From contig NZ_CP095501.1 in assembly GCF_023100725.1 (NCBI RefSeq), positions 3,286,001 to 3,350,000 of the forward strand: 64,000 nucleotides of DNA, written 5' to 3'. The notes under the pieces were generated by a model. The model was not told the origin of the DNA, searched no databases, and was given only the letters and a program-made list of their open reading frames with translations. Made by a program: the position numbers and the translations under genes. Shown here piece by piece: positions 59,017 to 64,000 of the stretch; positions within the stretch are counted from its first letter, which is position 1; each line of letters starts with the position of its first letter. This DNA is from Arthrobacter antioxidans (lineage in GTDB: Bacteria; Actinomycetota; Actinomycetes; Actinomycetales; Micrococcaceae).

Positions 59017-59994
59017 GTGTTGAGAAAATCCTTCGTGGCGGTCATCGCCGCCACAACCCTCGCCCTCACGTCCTGCGGCGGTCAGTCCGATGCCGGCGGA
59101 GAGGGTGGTTCCGATGACGCGATCACCATGGGCTTCGCCCAGGTCGGCGCCGAGAGCGGCTGGCGTACCGCCAACACCACGTCGATCCAGGAAGCCGCGG
59201 AAGCGGCGGGTGTCGACCTGAAGTTCTCGGACGCACAGCAGAAGCAGGAGAACCAGATCAAGGCGATCCGGTCCTACATCCAGCAGCAGGTGGACGTCAT
59301 CGCCTTCTCCCCGGTGGTGGAATCGGGGTGGGACACCGTGCTGAAGGAAGCCAAGGACGCGGGCATCCCCGTCATCCTCACCGACCGGGCCGTCGATTCC
59401 ACCGACACCACGCTCTACAGGACCTTCCTCGGCTCGGATTTCGTGGAGGAGGGCAAGAAGGCCGGGGAATGGCTCGTCGAGGACTCGGCCTCGACCGAGG
59501 GCCCGGTGAACATCGTGGAACTGCAGGGCACCACGGGTGCGGCTCCGGCCATCGACCGGAAGGAAGGGTTCGAGGCGGCCATCGCCGCCGATCCCGACCT
59601 CGAGATCGTCCAGTCGCAGACCGGCGACTTCACCCGGAGCGGCGGCAAGCAGGTGATGGAGGCGTTCCTGAAGAACACCCCCGACATCGATGTGGTCTAC
59701 GCCCACAACGACGACATGGGGCTCGGCGCCATCGAGGCCATCGAGGCCGCCGGGAAGGTGCCCGGCAAGGACATCAAGATCATCACCGTGGACGCCGTGA
59801 AGGACGGCATGACCGCTCTGGCCGACGGGAAGATCAACTTCATCGTCGAGTGCAACCCGCTCCTCGGCGATCAGCTCATGGACCTGGCGGCCAAGGTGGT
59901 CGCCGGCGAGGAGGTTCCGGCCCGGGTGGTGACCGAGGAGACCACCTTCACGCCCGAGCAGGCCAAGGAAGTCCTCGCGAGCCGCGAGTACTAG
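59017..59994 (+). CDS. ytfQ: Galactofuranose-type ABC transporter binding lipoprotein
   Basis: This 325-residue family 2 binding protein has a lipoprotein signal with lipobox TSC-G (C20). The mature sequence closely follows E. coli YtfQ: ITMGFAQVGAESGWRTANT, DAQQKQENQIKAIRSYI, SPVVESGWDTVLKEAKDAGI, ELQGTTGAAPAIDRKEGF and VYAHNDDMGLGAIEAIEAAG. YtfQ binds galactofuranose. The start is GTG 59017 with CCAGGAGG upstream. It heads an operon with one ATPase and two permease genes, separated from them by two strong hairpins. Confidence 0.92.
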   Translation: MLRKSFVAVIAATTLALTSCGGQSDAGGEGGSDDAITMGFAQVGAESGWRTANTTSIQEAAEAAGVDLKFSDAQQKQENQIKAIRSYIQQQVDVIAFSPVVESGWDTVLKEAKDAGIPVILTDRAVDSTDTTLYRTFLGSDFVEEGKKAGEWLVEDSASTEGPVNIVELQGTTGAAPAIDRKEGFEAAIAADPDLEIVQSQTGDFTRSGGKQVMEAFLKNTPDIDVVYAHNDDMGLGAIEAIEAAGKVPGKDIKIITVDAVKDGMTALADGKINFIVECNPLLGDQLMDLAAKVVAGEEVPARVVTEETTFTPEQAKEVLASREY

Positions 59995-60000
59995 GAACCG

Positions 60001-60071
60001 GACCCGGCCGCCTCGCGAGGCGGCCGGGTCACCAGGAGTGAGGGATGCGGCGGGCCGGGCCCGCCGCATCC
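60001..60071 (+). promoter_or_regulatory. Two perfect hairpins between ytfQ and ytfR
   Basis: GACCCGGCCGCCTCG and its exact complement form a 30-bp palindrome (60001-60030) seven bases after the ytfQ stop. GGATGCGGCGGGC (60043-60055) and its complement (60059-60071) form a second perfect 13-pair stem. Neither is followed by T residues. They most likely stabilise the ytfQ mRNA or attenuate ytfR, giving more binding protein than transporter core. Confidence 0.8.
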
Positions 60072-60090
60072 GGACCATAGGAGGCAGGAC

Positions 60091-61614
60091 ATGGACGGGA
60101 CCGTTCCCGTGGTGGACATGCAGGGTATCTCCATCGCCTTCCCGGGCGTGAAAGCGCTCGACGGCGTCGATTTCCGGCTGTTCCCGGGGGAGGTCCACGC
60201 CCTCCTGGGCGAGAACGGAGCCGGGAAATCCACCCTCATCAAGGCCCTGACGGGGGTCTACGCGGTGGACGACGGCACGATCACCGTCCTGGGGGCCCGG
60301 AAGAGCTTCGGCACGCCGGCCGAGGCGCAGGCCGCCGGGATCAGCACGGTGTACCAGGAGGTGAACCTCTGCCCCAACCTCTCCGTCGAGGAGAACATCC
60401 TGCTCGGCCGTGAACCGCGCAGGCGTGGCGCCATCCACTGGCGGGACGTCCGCCGGAAGGCGAAGGAGGTCCTCGACCAGCTGCAGCTGGGACACATCGA
60501 TCCGCGGTCCGTCCTGTCCTCGCACTCCATCGCCATCCAGCAGCTCGTGGCCATCGCCCGCGCCATGCAGATCGAGGCCAGGGTGCTCATCCTCGACGAG
60601 CCGACCTCCAGCCTCGACGCCGACGAAGTGCAGCAGCTGTTCTCCGTCATCCGGACGCTGCGGGACCGGGGCGTCGCGATCCTGTTCGTGTCCCACTTCC
60701 TCGAGCAGGTGTACGAGATCTCGGACCGCATGACGGTCCTCCGCAACGGCCGGCTGGTGGGCGAATACCTGACGCCCGAGCTGCCCCGCATGGCCCTCAT
60801 CTCCACGATGATCGGCAAGGAACTGGACGCCCTGGCCGAGCTCGGGGAAGCCGAGAGCCGACGCCGGCCGGACCGCACGGAGGAGACGCTGTTCCTGCAG
60901 GCGGAGGGGCTGGGCAGGAAGGGCTCGGTCCGGAAGGTGACCTTCACCGTCCATACCGGCGAGATCCTCGGCCTCGCCGGCCTGCTCGGGTCGGGCCGCA
61001 CCGAGACGGCCAGGCTGCTGTTCGGTGCCGACAGGGCCGACCAGGGACAGCTGACCATCCGCGGCACGGGCCGCGCCCTCCGCAGCCCGCGGTCCGCCAT
61101 CGACCGGGGCATCGCGTTCTCCTCCGAGAACCGCAAGGAGGAGGGACTGATCGGCGATCTCTCCGTCCGCGACAATCTGATCCTGGCGCTGCAGGCGGGC
61201 AAGGGCTGGTGGCGGCGCGTCCCCCGCGCCACCCAGGACGAGCTGGCGGATCGGTACATCAAGGCCCTCGACATCCGCCCGTCCAGCAAGGACACGCTCA
61301 TCCGGGACCTCAGCGGCGGCAACCAGCAGAAAGTGCTGCTCGCGCGCTGGCTCATCACCCATCCGCGACTGCTCATCCTGGACGAACCGACCCGGGGCAT
61401 CGACATCGGCGCCAAGACCCAGATCCAGAAACTCATCAGCAGCCTCGCGGCAGACGGAATGTCCGTCATCTTCATCTCGGCCGAGCTCGAGGAAGTGCTG
61501 CGCATCAGCGACCGGATCGCCGTCCTCAAGGACCGGCGGATGGTCGCCGACCTACCCAACGAGAGCATCACCATGGAAGACGTCATGACGGTCATCGCGG
61601 GAACGAACGCATGA
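60091..61614 (+). CDS. ytfR: Sugar ABC transporter ATPase, two-domain (YtfR type)
   Basis: This 507-residue ATPase has two nucleotide-binding domains in tandem, as in the ribose/galactofuranose (CUT2) class. The first has Walker A GENGAGKS (40-47), HSIAIQQLVAIARA in place of a canonical LSGGQ, and LILDEPTSSLD. The second has GLLGSGRTETARLL for Walker A, LSGGNQQK (about 407-414) and LILDEPTRGID. A degenerate Walker A in one half is usual in this class. It is translated before ytfT, which overlaps by four bases. Confidence 0.94.
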   Translation: MDGTVPVVDMQGISIAFPGVKALDGVDFRLFPGEVHALLGENGAGKSTLIKALTGVYAVDDGTITVLGARKSFGTPAEAQAAGISTVYQEVNLCPNLSVEENILLGREPRRRGAIHWRDVRRKAKEVLDQLQLGHIDPRSVLSSHSIAIQQLVAIARAMQIEARVLILDEPTSSLDADEVQQLFSVIRTLRDRGVAILFVSHFLEQVYEISDRMTVLRNGRLVGEYLTPELPRMALISTMIGKELDALAELGEAESRRRPDRTEETLFLQAEGLGRKGSVRKVTFTVHTGEILGLAGLLGSGRTETARLLFGADRADQGQLTIRGTGRALRSPRSAIDRGIAFSSENRKEEGLIGDLSVRDNLILALQAGKGWWRRVPRATQDELADRYIKALDIRPSSKDTLIRDLSGGNQQKVLLARWLITHPRLLILDEPTRGIDIGAKTQIQKLISSLAADGMSVIFISAELEEVLRISDRIAVLKDRRMVADLPNESITMEDVMTVIAGTNA

Positions 61615-62642
61615 GTGCGCTGCTGCGGCACCGCCTCACCTGGCCCGTGCTCGCCCTCGTCCTGCTGCTCCTGCTGAATCAGCTCTTCCGTGCGGACTTC
61701 CTCTCGGTCCGCGTCCAGGACGGCCACCTCTACGGCAGCCTGATCGACATCCTCCGCAACGGGGCACCCACCATCCTGATCGCCCTCGGCATGACGCTCG
61801 TCATCGCCTCACGGGGCATCGACCTGTCGGTGGGGGCGGTCGCGGCGATCGCCGGCGCCGTCTCCTGCATGTACATCTACAGCTCCCCCGACCCGGCGTC
61901 CCTGCAGACCGCCGCGACGGCAGTGGCGATCGCCGTCGTCGCGGGCCTCGCCCTCGGGGCGTGGAACGGTTTCCTGGTCTCGGCCATCGGGATCCAGCCG
62001 ATCATCGCCACGCTCGTGCTCATGACCGCGGGCCGCGGACTGGCCCAGCTGGTCACCGACGGCCAGATCATCTCCGTGTCCAACGACTCCTACCAGGCGA
62101 TCGGGGCCGGGTACTTCCTGGGCCTGCCCATCTCGATCCTCATCGCGGCGGCCGCCTTCGGCATCACCGGCCTGCTGACGCGCCGGACGGCCCTCGGCAC
62201 GCTCATCGAGTCGGTGGGCATCAATCCGGTGGCGAGCAGGCTCGCCGGGCTCGACGCGCGCACCATCACCTGGACCGTCTACGTCTTCAGCGGGCTGTGC
62301 GCGGCGGTCGCCGGCCTCATGATCAGCTCGAACGTCACGGCGGCGGACGCCAACAACGCCGGCCTGTACATCGAGATGGACGCCATCCTCGCCGTCGTCA
62401 TCGGCGGCACCTCGCTGGCCGGTGGCCGGTACAGCCTGGTCGGCACCCTCGTCGGAGCGCTGATCATCCAGACCCTCACCACCACCGTCTACACGCTGGG
62501 CGTCCCGCCCGAAGCCACCCTGGTCTTCAAGGCGCTCGTCGTGATCATCGTGTGCCTCCTGCAGTCCAGCAGGGCACGCACCCTCCTCAGCCGGCGACGG
62601 CGGCCCGTGACCGAACCGTCCCGACCGAAGGTGGCCGCCTGA
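61611..62642 (+). CDS. ytfT: Sugar ABC transporter permease, YtfT type
   Basis: This 343-residue CUT2 permease has about ten helices and the family motifs TLVIASRGIDLSVGAV near residue 62 and AVVIGGTSLAGGRYSLVG near 260. A large part of the N-terminal helix is leucine-rich. The ATG overlaps the ytfR stop (ATGA) and the TGA overlaps the next ATG by one base. A Lys/Arg-rich cytoplasmic tail ends the protein. Confidence 0.93.
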   Translation: MSALLRHRLTWPVLALVLLLLLNQLFRADFLSVRVQDGHLYGSLIDILRNGAPTILIALGMTLVIASRGIDLSVGAVAAIAGAVSCMYIYSSPDPASLQTAATAVAIAVVAGLALGAWNGFLVSAIGIQPIIATLVLMTAGRGLAQLVTDGQIISVSNDSYQAIGAGYFLGLPISILIAAAAFGITGLLTRRTALGTLIESVGINPVASRLAGLDARTITWTVYVFSGLCAAVAGLMISSNVTAADANNAGLYIEMDAILAVVIGGTSLAGGRYSLVGTLVGALIIQTLTTTVYTLGVPPEATLVFKALVVIIVCLLQSSRARTLLSRRRRPVTEPSRPKVAA

Positions 62643-63655
62643 TGTCCGTCCTCACCCGCACCCCGGCACCACTCGACCGCCCCCGCATGAGCCCGCTGCG
62701 GGGCAAGGCGCGGTACGCTCCCACCCTCGCGACGCTGGGCCTGTTCCTCGCCATGTTCGCCGCCGGCGCGGTCATGTACCCGGGGTTCCTGTCCGGGCAG
62801 GTCTTCCTCAACCTCCTGATCGACAACACGTTCCTGATCGTCCTCGCCGTCGGCATGACGTTCGTGATCCTCACCGGGGGCATCGACCTCTCCGTCGGGT
62901 CCGTCGTCGCGCTGTCCATGATGATCGCCGCCGCCCTCCTGCAGGCCGGGTGGAACCCCGCCGCGGTGATCGTCCTCGTCCTCCTGACCGGTGCCACCTT
63001 CGGCCTGCTCATGGGGCTCGTGATCCAGGTCTTCGAGATCCAGCCCTTCATCGTCACCCTTGCGGGCCTGTTCCTGGCGCGCGGTCTCTGCTATGTCATC
63101 AGTGTCGATTCCATCACCGTGACGGACCCCTTCTTCACGTCCATGGCGCAGGCGAGGATCCCGCTGGTGGGCAGGCTGTTCGTCTCCCCCGGTGTCGTGA
63201 TCGCCCTCCTCGTGGTCGCCGTCGCGTTCTACGTGCTGCACCAGACGCGGTTCGGACGGACCGTGTACGCGATCGGCGGTGGCGAGTCCTCGGCGCTGCT
63301 CATGGGTCTCGCCGTCCCGCGCACCAAGGTCCTGGTGTACGGGATCAGCGGACTGTGCTCCTCGATCGCCGGGATCCTCTTCTCGTTCTACAGCCTCTCC
63401 GGGTACAGCCTGGCGGCCACCGGGCTGGAACTCGACGCCATCGCGGCGGTCGTGGTGGGCGGGACCCTGCTGACCGGAGGGTACGGCTATGTGCTCGGCT
63501 CCCTGACGGGGGTGCTCGTGCTCGGGATCGTCCAGACCTTCATCTCCTACGAGGGCACGCTGAGCTCCTGGTGGACGCGCATCGTGATCGGCGCCCTGCT
63601 CCTCGTCTTCATCCTGCTGCAGAAACTCTTCACCCGGAAGGTCAGACTCACCTGA
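62642..63655 (+). CDS. yjfF: Sugar ABC transporter permease, YjfF type
   Basis: This 337-residue permease resembles YjfF, partner of YtfT: MTFVILTGGIDLSVGSVVAL near residue 75, IQPFIVTLAGLFLARGLCYV near 140, and IAAVVVGGTLLTGGYGYVLG near 268. It shares only moderate identity with YtfT, so the importer core is probably a heterodimer. The start overlaps the ytfT stop by one base. It ends the operon; the next gene starts 34 bases on in the same direction. Confidence 0.93.
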   Translation: MSVLTRTPAPLDRPRMSPLRGKARYAPTLATLGLFLAMFAAGAVMYPGFLSGQVFLNLLIDNTFLIVLAVGMTFVILTGGIDLSVGSVVALSMMIAAALLQAGWNPAAVIVLVLLTGATFGLLMGLVIQVFEIQPFIVTLAGLFLARGLCYVISVDSITVTDPFFTSMAQARIPLVGRLFVSPGVVIALLVVAVAFYVLHQTRFGRTVYAIGGGESSALLMGLAVPRTKVLVYGISGLCSSIAGILFSFYSLSGYSLAATGLELDAIAAVVVGGTLLTGGYGYVLGSLTGVLVLGIVQTFISYEGTLSSWWTRIVIGALLLVFILLQKLFTRKVRLT

Positions 63656-63688
63656 GGCCGCGGGGTCCCGGCGGCTACGCTGTGGCCC

Positions 63689-64000
63689 ATGACTGTTCTC
63701 GTGTTCCTGGACCCGGCCCATGACGACGGCAGGGTGGTCGACGCGTCCCGGCCGCAGCTGATGGCCACCGACCTCGGCGCCACCCGCGGGGACGGCCTCT
63801 TCGAATCCCTGCTCGCCGTCGACGGAGCCCCCCGCAAGGAGCAGGCGCACCTGGCCCGCCTCGCGTCGTCGGCCGCCGCCCTGGACCTCACCGTGCCGGA
63901 CGCCGAGGCCTGGAGCCGCGCGATCCGCACGGGCCTGCGCGAGTTCGCGGCGGCGGAACCGGACCAGGGTCACGCCGTCGTGAAGCTGATCGCCACCCGC
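63689..64000 (+). CDS. pabC: PabC-like class IV aminotransferase, N-terminal part (cut by window edge)
   Basis: The 104 visible residues contain VVDASRPQLMATDLGATRGDGLFESLL, the start of the class IV PLP-fold family, with GDGLFES as in 4-amino-4-deoxychorismate lyase. HLARLASSAAALDL follows. If correct it turns aminodeoxychorismate into p-aminobenzoate plus pyruvate, next after the PabB fusion at 55181. The PLP lysine should lie beyond the window edge. Branched-chain or D-amino acid aminotransferases share these motifs, so pabC is the likely but not certain choice. Confidence 0.8.
   Translation, partial: MTVLVFLDPAHDDGRVVDASRPQLMATDLGATRGDGLFESLLAVDGAPRKEQAHLARLASSAAALDLTVPDAEAWSRAIRTGLREFAAAEPDQGHAVVKLIATR

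Overview
The window is high-GC, gene-dense chromosomal DNA from an actinobacterium, most likely a member of the Micrococcaceae close to Arthrobacter. Three things point there: a dnaK-grpE-dnaJ-hspR heat-shock operon and clpB that both carry HspR (HAIR) operators, carbohydrate importers without their own ATPase (they usually share an MsiK-type ATPase encoded elsewhere), and GTG/TTG starts with many stop-start overlaps. No rRNA, tRNA, CRISPR, transposase or phage gene was seen. The window opens inside clpB and closes inside a pabC-like gene.

Layout. 1-1.5 kb: 5' half of clpB and a regulatory gap. 1.5-6.7 kb: choline/glycine-betaine operon (BCCT transporter, betaine-aldehyde dehydrogenase, choline dehydrogenase). 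6.8-11 kb: penicillin-binding lipoprotein, flotillin, YccF protein. 11-15 kb: DEAD-box helicase, trmB, unknown gene. 15-19 kb: TetR/MFS pair, SDR, PspA-like protein with a membrane partner. 19-32.5 kb: alpha-glucan utilisation block (malE-malF-malG-amylase operon, divergent alpha-glucosidase plus LacI regulator, secreted pullulanase with a divergent second LacI regulator). 32.5-36.9 kb: heat-shock operon. 36.9-39.9 kb: DUF2252, PadR plus membrane protein, small protein. 40-45.8 kb: YcaO-domain gene overlapping a NodB-like gene, divergent from a third sugar importer. 45.9-47.5 kb: ArgO-type exporter and LysR regulator. 47.5-49 kb: cyclic-di-GMP-I (GEMM) riboswitch, short leader frame, response regulator, HPt-like protein lacking its histidine. 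49-58.8 kb: thymidylate-kinase-like gene, MMPL/MarR pair, methyltransferase, phosphatase, LysE exporter, kinase-PabB fusion, small genes. 59-63.7 kb: galactofuranose-type importer ytfQ-ytfR-ytfT-yjfF.

How the genes work together. The glucan block reads as a complete path: the pullulanase debranches outside, MalEFG imports maltodextrins, and two cytoplasmic GH13 enzymes hydrolyse them. Two consensus LacI operators and a CRP/GlxR-like site lie in the malE-aglA divergent region. HspR, last gene of the dnaK operon, probably represses dnaK and clpB through three HAIR repeats.

The least expected items are the YcaO/NodB-like pair beside an importer, the c-di-GMP riboswitch ahead of a response regulator, the P-loop-kinase/PabB fusion, a long imperfect inverted repeat between grpE and dnaJ, and paired perfect hairpins after two of the three binding-protein genes. 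All family assignments come from reading motifs; no database search was run.
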